DNA from: Nostoc sp. LEGE 12450
GTDB lineage: Bacteria; Cyanobacteriota; Cyanobacteriia; Cyanobacteriales; Nostocaceae
DNA: 64,000 nt
Direction: 5' to 3'
Assembly (NCBI RefSeq): GCF_015206895.1
Contig: NZ_JADEXU010000003.1
Coordinates: 37,723 to 101,722, forward strand
Within the stretch, counting starts at the first letter, position 1, and the number at the start of each line of letters is the position of its first letter. The position numbers were made by a program, and so were the translations under genes. The notes under the pieces are model-generated. The model worked only from the letters and a program-made list of their open reading frames with translations, made no database searches and was not told the origin of the DNA. Shown here piece after piece: positions 35,494-43,624 of the stretch.

Positions 35494-36831
35494 ATGATTG
35501 AGCAACGTGATGCTGACTCACCAACAACTGATTCTCAGCAATTGAGTGAACCGACCGATGGAACAACTACCAAGTCGGTCGATAACTCTTGGACAAACCG
35601 CATTGGTGATGTCTGGAACACAGCAACAACACGTTTAACCAAAATCCTACCCGTAGAACAACTGGCACAAACGGTTGTTGAATGGTTTAGCGTCAGTGAA
35701 ACTCAGGTTGCAGAGATTTTAGAGAAAATTCGAGCCGAATTGCCAACCACAGAAGCACTACTAATTGGTAAACCCCAAGCCGGAAAAAGTTCAATTGTGC
35801 GGGGATTGACAGGAGTTTCGGCTGAGATTATCGGTCAGGGTTTTCGTCCTCACACGCAACACACACAGCGCTATGCCTATCCTTCCAATGACCTGCCGTT
35901 ACTAGTTTTTACTGACACGGTAGGGCTAGGTGATGTCAACCAAAATACCCAAACAATCATTCAGGAGTTAGTTGGCGATTTACAAAAGGAAACTGATTCC
36001 GCCAGAATCCTCCTTTTGACGGTCAAAATCAATGATTTTGCAACTGACACACTCCGACAAATTGCTAAAAAGTTACGCCAGCAGTATCCAAATATTCCCT
36101 GTCTGCTAGTAGTTACTTGCTTGCATGAGGTTTATCCTGCTGATGTTGTCGATCATCCTGCCTATCCGCCAGATTATCAAGAAGTCAACCGCGCATTTGC
36201 GGCAATGCAGCAAGCCTTCGCCGGGATAACTGACCGCTCTGTACTAATTGACTTTACCCTAGAAGAAGATGGCTACAATCCGGTATTTTATGGCTTAGAA
36301 GCACTACGAGATTCTTTAGCAGAACTACTCCCACAAGCAGAAGCGCAGGCGATTTATCAGCTATTAGATCGAGAAGAAGCCGGAAAGCAACTTGGCAACC
36401 TTTATAGAGATACTGCACGCCGCTATATTTTGCCATTTGCGATTATGTCTGCCACTCTTGCGGCCGTACCTTTGCCTTTTGCCACAATGCCTGTACTAAC
36501 TGCCTTGCAAGTATCAATGGTGGGTCTGTTGGGTAAATTATATGGACAGACAATTACACCATCACAGGCGGGGGGTGTTGTCAGTGCGATCGCAGGTGGT
36601 TTCTTAGCACAGGCAATTGCACGGGAATTAATTAAATTTATACCAGGTTTTGGGAGTGCGATCGCAGCATCTTGGGCAGCAGCCTACACCTGGGCACTAG
36701 GGGAAGCAGCCTGCGTTTATTTTGGTGATTTAATGGGAGGTAAGAAACCCGATCCCCAAAGAATTCAGTTAGTGATGCAAGAAGCGTTTCAGGCGGCGCA
36801 AGAACGGTTTAAGATAGTTCGTAATTTCTAA
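35494..36831 (+). CDS. P-loop GTPase with DUF697-like C-terminal domain
   Basis: A 445-residue protein with a GTPase-like domain and a hydrophobic C-terminal domain. The P-loop is IGKPQAGKSS (91-100) and the switch II motif is DTVG (141-144). The position of the base-recognition motif NKxD reads VVTCLHE, so guanine specificity is doubtful. The C-terminal part, YILPFAIMSATLAAVPLPF and PGFGSAIAASWAAAYTWALG, is the glycine-rich membrane-associated region of DUF697-like proteins. It is a distant relative of the GTPase at 13414 but lacks its N-terminal membrane helices. The function is unknown. Confidence 0.75.
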   Translation: MIEQRDADSPTTDSQQLSEPTDGTTTKSVDNSWTNRIGDVWNTATTRLTKILPVEQLAQTVVEWFSVSETQVAEILEKIRAELPTTEALLIGKPQAGKSSIVRGLTGVSAEIIGQGFRPHTQHTQRYAYPSNDLPLLVFTDTVGLGDVNQNTQTIIQELVGDLQKETDSARILLLTVKINDFATDTLRQIAKKLRQQYPNIPCLLVVTCLHEVYPADVVDHPAYPPDYQEVNRAFAAMQQAFAGITDRSVLIDFTLEEDGYNPVFYGLEALRDSLAELLPQAEAQAIYQLLDREEAGKQLGNLYRDTARRYILPFAIMSATLAAVPLPFATMPVLTALQVSMVGLLGKLYGQTITPSQAGGVVSAIAGGFLAQAIARELIKFIPGFGSAIAASWAAAYTWALGEAACVYFGDLMGGKKPDPQRIQLVMQEAFQAAQERFKIVRNF

Positions 36832-37044
36832 GGTCAGTTTCATCTGGGGTAATTACCACAGGTTCTTTAGCCAAACTAGCCAAATCTCTAATAGCTCCCA
36901 GATATCCTTGCTTTTGGTTTTGCCAATGCTGATTGATACCTCAAGCTAACTGGCAAGGACTCTGCTTGGTCATTGGTAAGGACTTTAAGCCTCATAACAT
37001 AATTTTGTTTATTTCTAGCAACTTACTTAGAGGGACAATAAATT

Positions 37045-37653
37045 ATGATTCAAGCTTTACGTAAACTAGTAACTTTTGAAGATTTTGCAGCATGGCGGCC
37101 CGAGGGCAGAAGATACGAATTACATGATGGTGTGATTGTTGAAATGGCACAACCAACGGGCGATCATGAAGATGTTGTCGGTTTTTTGGCACTAGAAATA
37201 TCTGCTGATATCAAGCGTCTAAATTTACCTTATTACATTCCAAAAACTGTATTAGTAAAACCACTTGAAGGTGAATCAGCTTATTCACCAGACATATTAA
37301 TAATCAATCGACCAAATTTAGTGAATGAGCCTTTATGGAAAAAGGAATCGACTGTATCTCAAGCGGTATCTATTCCATTAGTTATTGAAGTTGTTAGTAG
37401 CAATTGGCGGGATGACTACTACAAAAAATTAGCTGATTATGAAGCTATAGGTATTCCTGAATATTGGATTATAGATTACGCGGCTATAGGCGCTAGAAAG
37501 TTTATTGGCAATCCTAAACAGCCTACTATATCCATTTATCAATTAATCGATGGTGAGTACCAAGTTACTCAATTTAGAGGTAGCGATCCCATCGTCTCGC
37601 CTACTTTCCCAGAGTTAAATTTAACTGCTGAACAGATTTTTAAAGCTAGCTAA
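37045..37653 (+). CDS. Uma2 family protein (putative PD-(D/E)XK nuclease)
   Basis: A 202-residue DUF820/Uma2 protein, a family greatly expanded in cyanobacteria with a restriction-endonuclease-like fold. The N-terminal FEDFAAWRPEGRRYELHDGVIVEM, the acidic YSPDILIINR, and the IPLVIEVVSSNWRDDYYKKLADYEAIGIPEYWIID block with the E-V-S and K residues are all typical. RBS AGAGGGAC lies about nine bases before the ATG. It converges with the ArfB gene, three bases apart. The function is unproven for the family. Confidence 0.8.
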   Translation: MIQALRKLVTFEDFAAWRPEGRRYELHDGVIVEMAQPTGDHEDVVGFLALEISADIKRLNLPYYIPKTVLVKPLEGESAYSPDILIINRPNLVNEPLWKKESTVSQAVSIPLVIEVVSSNWRDDYYKKLADYEAIGIPEYWIIDYAAIGARKFIGNPKQPTISIYQLIDGEYQVTQFRGSDPIVSPTFPELNLTAEQIFKAS

Positions 37654-37656
37654 AAT

Positions 37657-38073
37657 CTAAAATTCTGTCACCTGTCCTCTGTTAGACTTAACCTGTCCGC
37701 GCTTAGTTTTGTAGTCAAGGCGCTTTCTTTGAGAACTGCGAGTTGGTTTCGTGGGTTTGCGTTTTATCGTCACGACAACTGCACTTTGAATAAGTTCTTG
37801 AAGTCGTTTCAAAGCTGATTCCCGATTGTTTTCTTGGCTTCGGTGTTCCTGTGCTTTGATGACAACAACTCCTTCCTGGGTAATGCGTCGATCGTTCAGC
37901 TTTAAAAGCTGTTCTTTATAATAATCTGGTAATGATGAAGCGATAATATCGAAGCGCAAGTGAATCGCTGTGGAAACCTTATTTACATTCTGGCCTCCTG
38001 CTCCTTGCGAACGAATCGCACTAATTTCAATATCACTCTGGGGGATTATAACTTTGTTGGAAATTTGCAGCAT
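37657..38073 (-). CDS. arfB: Alternative ribosome-rescue factor ArfB (peptidyl-tRNA hydrolase)
   Basis: A 138-residue ArfB/YaeJ protein that releases nascent peptides from ribosomes stalled on truncated mRNA. The catalytic GGQ is in IRSQGAGGQNVNKVSTAIHL near the N-terminus. The C-terminal tail is basic (KRKPTKPTRSSQRKRLDYKTK), the part that inserts into the empty mRNA channel. The length is that of ArfB and too short for release factors RF1/RF2. It follows the S4-domain gene on the same strand with a 45-base gap. Confidence 0.9.
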   Translation of the reverse strand: MLQISNKVIIPQSDIEISAIRSQGAGGQNVNKVSTAIHLRFDIIASSLPDYYKEQLLKLNDRRITQEGVVVIKAQEHRSQENNRESALKRLQELIQSAVVVTIKRKPTKPTRSSQRKRLDYKTKRGQVKSNRGQVTEF

Positions 38074-38118
38074 CGCTCACAAGGCAAAAGAGGAACTTTT
38101 CAATTTGGGATAAAATTT

Positions 38119-38373
38119 TTACTCGGTTTGTTCGGGAAAATCTATTACTACATTTCGGTCTTCATTGTTATCCAAATTCACCTCTAAAGTCTTTCCTTCT
38201 ATTGTCACTTTATCACCCGGTACTAGTCGCCGCCCTCGTCGGGTTTCCAGCATACCGTTTACTTGGACATCACCACCTTGAATCATTAGCTTGGCTTGTC
38301 CTCCAGTTGGCACTATACCCATCAACTTTAAATATTGGTTTAACTTAATTGTGTTGTCTCGGATTTTCTTCAT
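38119..38373 (-). CDS. Small S4-domain RNA-binding protein (YbcJ-like)
   Basis: An 84-residue protein made almost entirely of one S4 RNA-binding domain: IKLNQYLKLMGIVPTGGQAK, then MIQGGDVQVNGMLETRRGRRLVPGD. This size and pattern match YbcJ/RqcP-like proteins that bind rRNA or tRNA on ribosomes. Its co-orientation with arfB, 45 bases apart, fits a ribosome-associated role. Confidence 0.85.
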   Translation of the reverse strand: MKKIRDNTIKLNQYLKLMGIVPTGGQAKLMIQGGDVQVNGMLETRRGRRLVPGDKVTIEGKTLEVNLDNNEDRNVVIDFPEQTE

Positions 38374-38532
38374 ACTAAATAAAACTACATCATCTTAATT
38401 GTACCCTGGTGTTATCAAGGCAAAGTGTGAATCTATTACGCCATATAATCACCTAAGTACAGTATTTCATTGAATTCGTAGCGAATTAGTTTGGTAAGTA
38501 GGTAGACATAATTAAATATAAAATAAACTCTT

Positions 38533-38598
38533 AGTTTGTAGTGAGCGATTTATCGCTCAGAGCAAGGATTATCAGGACTAAAGTCCTTACTACAAACT
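38533..38598. repeat. 66-bp palindromic element
   Basis: AGTTTGTAGT (38533-38542) and ACTACAAACT (38589-38598) are exact complements. Between them are two further palindromes, GAGCGAT-TT-ATCGCTC and AGGACTAAAGTCCT, so the whole can fold as a three-branched structure. The TTTGTAGTGAG ends are common in Nostoc intergenic elements. Confidence 0.7.
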
Positions 38599-38636
38599 TT
38601 AAATTTATTTATGCCTAGATACTTAATACCCTGCAA

Positions 38637-38783
38637 TGCAATGCCAATACGTCGGCTGACAATGCCAATGCGTCCTCTGACAATGCTAATGCGTCGTCTG
38701 ACAATGCCAATGCGTCGGCTGACAATGCTAATGCCTCGTCTGGCAATGCCAATGCGTCGGCTGACAATGCCAATGCGTCTTGA
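38637..38783. repeat. 21-bp minisatellite, copy B (about 7 units)
   Basis: Seven head-to-tail 21-base units with core GACAATGCCAATGCGTCG and small variations; unit starts are at 38637, 38658, 38679, 38700, 38721, 38742 and 38763. Units have no unique spacers, so this is not a CRISPR array. On the reverse strand it shares GCATTGTCAGCCGA with the array at 35119. Confidence 0.85.
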
Positions 38784-38986
38784 TGCATTTAAAACGCAAA
38801 TCAACCTTTAGGCTGATTTTACTAGTTAGGTGTGGTGGAGCGTAGGCGTAGCCCATCGTAGATATCGCTAAAACGAAAAACAGTAATGCCAGTTTATTAT
38901 CTATAATGTTGATCGACAAAACTACCAGATATAGGTGAAAAAACTAGTCTGGAAGGTTCTTTTACTGTGTTCAGGGGACTGGATCT

Positions 38987-41900
38987 ATGATTAAGCTCGG
39001 TTTATTGGTACAGTCCCAGAATAACTCTTTGGGTATCGGCAAAGTTACGGAAATATCTGATACCAATGCAAACGTTGAGTATTTTTGCTCTATAGGGCAA
39101 CGTCTTCAAAAAACTTTACCTTTAAGTTCGCTCTCTGAGGTCAGACTTGAACCACAGGCTCGATGCTATATTAAGTACCAAACTCAGGATAAATGGATAG
39201 TTGGGAGAGTTTTCATTTGGGATGAAGATACAGAAATGTATCAAATTGATTTACCAGATAAGAAAACTGCGATCGCTACTGAAGAAGACATTTACGTTCG
39301 TTGTAATCTCCCAAACACAGACCCCATCGAAACTCTAGCGATGAAGGGTCACGAAACGCCTTACTTCCACGACAAAAGATTGGCTTTCGTCAAATCCTTG
39401 ATTAAGCAACGCGCTGTCAGTCGCGGGATGACAGGACTGATTTCGGCAAATATTAATCTTTATCCTCACCAAGTTGAAGTAGTGCGGCGGGTACTGGAAG
39501 ACCCAATTCAACGCTACTTGCTAGCAGACGAGGTGGGACTTGGAAAAACCATCGAAGCGGGTGCGATTCTGCGTCAATTCCTCTTGGATGAACCGAAAAA
39601 AAATGCGGTGGTATTAGTTCCGCAATACTTGCTCAAACAATGGCGGACTGAGTTAGAAAACAAGTTTTACATTTCCCATTTTGGCAAACGGGTAGCGGTG
39701 CTGGCGGTTGAAGATATCCATAAAATCAACCTGAAGGCCAAGATAGGCTGTTTAATTTTAGATGAAGCTCATCATATCGCAGCAATGGCGACTTCTAAGG
39801 ATGCAACAGTGCGTCAGCGTTTTCAGACTTGTAAAGAACTGGCTCATAAAAGCGATCGCTTACTTTTATTATCTGCCACTCCTGTTCTCAATCATGAGCA
39901 AGATTTCTTAGCAATGTTGCACTTGCTCGACCCAGCAACCTATAAAATTGGTGATTTAGCAGGTTTTCGCGCCAAAGTTGAAAGCCGTCAAGAAATTGGT
40001 AGACTTCTGCTTTCTTTCAAAGAAGGTGCTGAACCCGTTGTTCTTAAAAGCAACTTGCAGCAACTACGAAACCTCTTAGCTGAGGATGAGTATTTCCTGA
40101 AGCTGGCGGATGATTTAGAAAATTGTTTACAAACAAATTCTCCAGAGCAAGATCAAATCGTCCAAGGGATTCGTACTCACGTTAGCGATATCTATCGATT
40201 ACACCGCCGAATGCTTCGCAACCGTCGCGCGGCGGTAGAAGATGTGATATTTGACCGTAATTTTACACCCAAAGAAGAATACGATTTAGACGAGCGATCG
40301 CCTGATATCCACGAACTACTCAATCAATGGCGTAGTGTTGCTCCTGCTGAACAGCCATATCAGCGAATTTTTCTGCTGTTATTTCTAGCGGCTGGTACTT
40401 GGTTAGGCATTTTAGAGCAGGTAATTACCGCCCGCTTAACTGGTAAGCCTGATGCTAAACTCATCCAGGAGTTTAAAGAAGATGATATTCGCCTATTAAC
40501 TACAACCCCAAAATTCTCAGGGGAAGAAGAGATTCTGCAATCCTTCCTTAAAATTATTCGTCAACCCCAAGAAGACGGAGGACGGACGGAAAACTTGAAA
40601 ACTGTACTGCTGAATCAGCTTGGTACATACTTCAAAATTCCCGCAAACGTTCGGAAGAATCAAAAGGAATTCATCACGAGAATACAGCAGAGAATCAAGA
40701 GACCAATTACTGGCGATATTCTGCCCAAATTTATTGTATTCACCAGTTTTGTGCAAAGTTGTGGCGAAATAGTCCGGTATTTGTCTGATACCTTTGGTGC
40801 AGAGACAATAGTCAAACATCAATTTGGAGAATCACCAGACAAAGTTGAGGAAGGCTTAAATAAGTTTAGGAATAACCCAAACTGCTTTATTCTAGTATGC
40901 GATCGCTCAGGAGAAGAAGGCCTTAACCTCCAATTTGCCGATTGGTTAATTCATTTTGACCTTCCTTGGTCACCTAATCAATTAGAGCAAAGACTTGGCA
41001 GACTTGACCGCATTGGCAGCAAAATTGGAGTTCAATCTTGTGTCTTGATTGGCCCCTATTTGGAAGATAGTCCTCACAATGCTTGGTATCAAGTATTAAA
41101 AGATGGATTTGGTATTTTCCAGCAATCAATTGCGAGTTTACAGTTTTATGTGGATGATAAGCTTGCAGAATTAGAAACAGCTTTGTTTAAATCAAGTGCT
41201 GCTGGATTGTTAGAGATGATTTCACCAATTCAAGAGCAAATTGAAGCCGAAATCGCAAAAATTAGCGAACAAAATGCTCTAGATGAAATTGACGCTAACG
41301 ATGAAATTGCCACCGAGTATTTTCAAGACCTCGATAATTATGATGCTTGTCATCTAGAAATGAAACGAGCAATTGAAGGCTGGATTTGTGAGGCGTTGGG
41401 ATTTCGAGGACTCAATAACCCCGACTCATCAGAGATGCGACGTTATCAACCCTCAACGCGGACATTAGTTCCCATAAATGAGTTAAAAAACCGTTTTGCT
41501 GATAGTTACCTAGATCAATTTGGTACTTATAATCGCAGGGTGGCAAACCAGAATCCTGGTATTAAACTCTTTCGAGTTGGGGAAGGATTTGTCGAAGCAC
41601 TCTGGAACTATATAAACTGGGATGACCGAGGTGAAGCCTTTGCAATGTGGCGCACTGATTCATCTTGGGATGCGAAAGAAGGGAAAGAGTGGTTCGGTTT
41701 CCAATGCAATTATGTAGTGGAGGCAAATTTAAGAACTGCCAAACAAGTTTTACTAGATAACAAACTCGATAGTTCTCAATTCAAAAACTTGCAACGACGT
41801 GTTGATGCTCTCTTTCCGCCAATTATAGAAACTATCTATGTTGATGGTCGCAATGAGCCAATCCGCGTTGTTGAAGATAAAGCTCTCTTAAGTATTCTGC

Positions 41901-42298
41901 AACGTCCATATAAAGATAAAAACAATAATCAAGGACGAGATTACAATCTGGCAAAAGAGCGCTTAGGAATTATTGACGATTTTGTTGACCCTAGTAAATG
42001 GCAAAATTTCTGCTATGAAGTACGTAACACTTCTGCGGAATTACTTTCAAATCGTCCCGACTTTATTGAATTATGCCAAAGTTGTTCTAAAGTCGCTGAA
42101 AAGAAATTAGCCAATAGAGTAGAACAATTACGCCTGCGTTTGAACCAACAAAGTTGGGATAATGCTCTCGCAGAAGAATTAAAGATAGAAACTGCTTTAA
42201 ATGCAGCCATTCTACAAGGTATTCGCCAGCCCCAGATTAGGCTTGATTCTGTCGGTTTTATTGTTGTATCGGGGCGATCGCTCGTGCAATTTGAATGA
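38987..42298 (+). CDS. Large SNF2/RapA-type ATPase, DpdE-like
   Basis: An 1103-residue superfamily 2 ATPase. The N-terminal ~110 residues are beta-rich, with two strands pairs (SLGIGKVTEI, WIVGRVFIWD) resembling Tudor/RapA-type domains. The motor has DEVGLGKT (181-188), VVLVPQYLLKQW, LDEAHH (258-263), LLSATP (295-299), and in the second lobe FIVFTSF, EEGLNLQFADWLIHFDLPW and QRLGRLDRIG. A ~400-residue C-terminal region has no motif I recognise. The architecture and size resemble DpdE of the 7-deazaguanine DNA modification (dpd) systems and related RapA-like proteins. No tgt-like dpdA or other dpd genes are in the window, so it is an orphan or a member of another defence-type locus. It precedes a Panacea toxin-antitoxin pair. 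Confidence 0.7.
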   Translation: MIKLGLLVQSQNNSLGIGKVTEISDTNANVEYFCSIGQRLQKTLPLSSLSEVRLEPQARCYIKYQTQDKWIVGRVFIWDEDTEMYQIDLPDKKTAIATEEDIYVRCNLPNTDPIETLAMKGHETPYFHDKRLAFVKSLIKQRAVSRGMTGLISANINLYPHQVEVVRRVLEDPIQRYLLADEVGLGKTIEAGAILRQFLLDEPKKNAVVLVPQYLLKQWRTELENKFYISHFGKRVAVLAVEDIHKINLKAKIGCLILDEAHHIAAMATSKDATVRQRFQTCKELAHKSDRLLLLSATPVLNHEQDFLAMLHLLDPATYKIGDLAGFRAKVESRQEIGRLLLSFKEGAEPVVLKSNLQQLRNLLAEDEYFLKLADDLENCLQTNSPEQDQIVQGIRTHVSDIYRLHRRMLRNRRAAVEDVIFDRNFTPKEEYDLDERSPDIHELLNQWRSVAPAEQPYQRIFLLLFLAAGTWLGILEQVITARLTGKPDAKLIQEFKEDDIRLLTTTPKFSGEEEILQSFLKIIRQPQEDGGRTENLKTVLLNQLGTYFKIPANVRKNQKEFITRIQQRIKRPITGDILPKFIVFTSFVQSCGEIVRYLSDTFGAETIVKHQFGESPDKVEEGLNKFRNNPNCFILVCDRSGEEGLNLQFADWLIHFDLPWSPNQLEQRLGRLDRIGSKIGVQSCVLIGPYLEDSPHNAWYQVLKDGFGIFQQSIASLQFYVDDKLAELETALFKSSAAGLLEMISPIQEQIEAEIAKISEQNALDEIDANDEIATEYFQDLDNYDACHLEMKRAIEGWICEALGFRGLNNPDSSEMRRYQPSTRTLVPINELKNRFADSYLDQFGTYNRRVANQNPGIKLFRVGEGFVEALWNYINWDDRGEAFAMWRTDSSWDAKEGKEWFGFQCNYVVEANLRTAKQVLLDNKLDSSQFKNLQRRVDALFPPIIETIYVDGRNEPIRVVEDKALLSILQRPYKDKNNNQGRDYNLAKERLGIIDDFVDPSKWQNFCYEVRNTSAELLSNRPDFIELCQSCSKVAEKKLANRVEQLRLRLNQQSWDNALAEELKIETALNAAILQGIRQPQIRLDSVGFIVVSGRSLVQFE

Positions 42299-42374
42299 TA
42301 TTATGTGAGGTTAAATAGCCATAATATCCCCGTTAAACCCGCCTACAAAGATAGGTAAGATAGGTTTTTATTAT

Positions 42375-42411
42375 CGTTGTCGTTTCTATGTTCAGTATGG
42401 AAACGACAACG
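42375..42411. promoter_or_regulatory. Perfect 12-bp inverted repeat before the toxin-antitoxin genes
   Basis: CGTTGTCGTTTC (42375-42386) and GAAACGACAACG (42400-42411) are exact complements with a 13-base centre, 116 bases before the antitoxin start. No T-run follows, so it is better read as an operator or leader hairpin than a terminator. Toxin-antitoxin operons are often self-repressed through such sites. Confidence 0.5.
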
Positions 42412-42526
42412 GATTAAACCTTTTCTGTCACCGACGAGAATCATAATTTCCTCTGCCCTTCGCAGTGTGTCAGTGATCGCGAGGGTTTACAATAGAATTG
42501 TACTAGTGTGAAGCAATTGCTTCAGA

Positions 42527-43090
42527 ATGCTTATGCTAATCCAGTTTCAGTTTCATCCTGAGAAAGCTGTTGAAGCCGCAGCGGTACTCTTAAAGCTGCA
42601 TGGTAAGCCTATGAAGTATTTAGGCTTACTTAAAATGCTTTATATAGCTGACCGTCTTGCATTGAAACGCATGGAACAACCGATTACTGGTGATCATTAT
42701 GTGTCGATGGATTACGGCCCTGTCCTCAGCGGCGTTTATGACCTAATCAAGGGGAGACCCGTTGATGATGCCTTACCTCTCTGGTCTAAATTCATCTCTC
42801 CTCGTAATGAAAATCATGTTTCCTTATTGCATGATCCAGGAGATGAAGACCTTTGTGAAGAGGAAGAAGAAATCATTCAGCAGGTTTATCAAGCTTTTGG
42901 GCATCTTGATCCTTTTGATGTTGCTGAGTGGACTCATGACCTTCCAGAGTGGAAAGACCCTCATGGCTCTGCCATTCCGATTTTGGTAGAGGATATTCTC
43001 AAAAATATGGGCAAGAGTGACGAGGAAATCGGAGAAATTCAGCAAGAAGCCATTCGAGAAGCATATCTAGATGGGGTTTTGAATGGCTAG
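42527..43090 (+). CDS. Panacea-domain antitoxin (SocA/DUF4065-like)
   Basis: A 187-residue protein with a Panacea (DUF4065/SocA-like) domain, a domain shown to act as a broadly adaptable antitoxin. Typical parts are AAAVLLKLHGKPMKYLGLLKMLYIADRLAL near the N-terminus, then ITGDHYVSMDYGPVLSGVYDLIKG with the conserved Y-G-P-V. The C-terminal half, DVAEWTHDLPEWKDPHG, completes the domain. The stop overlaps the start of the next gene by eight bases, typical of antitoxin-first toxin-antitoxin operons. It should neutralise the protein encoded immediately downstream. Confidence 0.8.
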   Translation: MLMLIQFQFHPEKAVEAAAVLLKLHGKPMKYLGLLKMLYIADRLALKRMEQPITGDHYVSMDYGPVLSGVYDLIKGRPVDDALPLWSKFISPRNENHVSLLHDPGDEDLCEEEEEIIQQVYQAFGHLDPFDVAEWTHDLPEWKDPHGSAIPILVEDILKNMGKSDEEIGEIQQEAIREAYLDGVLNG

Positions 43091-43478
43091 CATCACCATT
43101 AATTTAGGAGATGCATTTTTGCTGGATACGCCTCCCAACAATGAACACCTCTACATTGCAATTGCACAAACTTCTGGAAGCAACTATCTGTTTGTCAATG
43201 TCACTACCCGCAGACCTAATTCTGAAACTTCCTGTGTACTCCTACCGGGTTCAGGTACACCAAGCTTTATAGTCCATGAGTCGGTAATAGCTTATCAGTT
43301 TGCTCGTGAGATGGATGCTACTCAACTAGCTGGGTTGATTACGATTGGTAGCCCTATTCCAAAAGGGACTTGTTCGATAGCTGTTATTACACAGATTCAG
43401 CAAGGTGGTTTAGTCTCCAAGCGGTTGAAGAAGAGGTATAAAACTGCTCTGAAAGCTTTCTTGGGAATACTACCGTAA
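43083..43478 (+). CDS. Putative toxin paired with the Panacea antitoxin
   Basis: A 131-residue protein whose start overlaps the Panacea gene by eight bases. It begins with beta strands (INLGDAFLLDTPPNNEHLYIAIA, then NYLFVNVTTRR, then SCVLLPGSGTPSFIVHESVIAYQFA) and ends in a basic helix (KRLKKRYKTALKAF). The strand order and the short size recall PemK/MazF-like barrels, but I do not recognise a catalytic motif with certainty. The toxin assignment rests on its place behind the antitoxin. RNA cleavage is a guess. Confidence 0.6.
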   Translation: MASITINLGDAFLLDTPPNNEHLYIAIAQTSGSNYLFVNVTTRRPNSETSCVLLPGSGTPSFIVHESVIAYQFAREMDATQLAGLITIGSPIPKGTCSIAVITQIQQGGLVSKRLKKRYKTALKAFLGILP

Positions 43479-43624
43479 GATGTCATAGATCGCAGTTATA
43501 TATAGAGAGCGCGTAGTGTTGGGAAACTGAGATAAGATTAATTATATTTTTGACTTTACCTGAAAAATAAGTAAGTATTAACACTAGTGATCCTGAAACG
43601 CAGTGATTATAGTGAAAGTCGAAG

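Larger units (their letters stand above)
38374..38986. other. 613-base spacer built of repeats
   Basis: This gap between the divergent S4 gene and the large helicase-like gene holds the palindromic element at 38533-38598, the 21-bp array at 38637-38783 and a GC-rich dispersed repeat at about 38837-38868 (GGAGCGTAGGCGTAGCCC followed by ATCGTAG). No gene is supported. Confidence 0.6.

Noticed and set aside
36808..36945. Minus-strand frame with QKQGYLGAIRDLASLAKEPV
   Set aside because: Looks partly protein-like but has no start codon, overlaps the end of the GTPase gene and matches no family I know; at most an old remnant.
38637..38783. CRISPR-like array
   Set aside because: Units of 21 bases follow each other without unique spacers, and no cas genes are nearby; it is a minisatellite.
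38550..38804. 84-codon minus-strand frame with repeated RRIGIV
   Set aside because: It is a translation of the 21-bp repeat; open only because the unit is a multiple of three, with no ribosome binding site.
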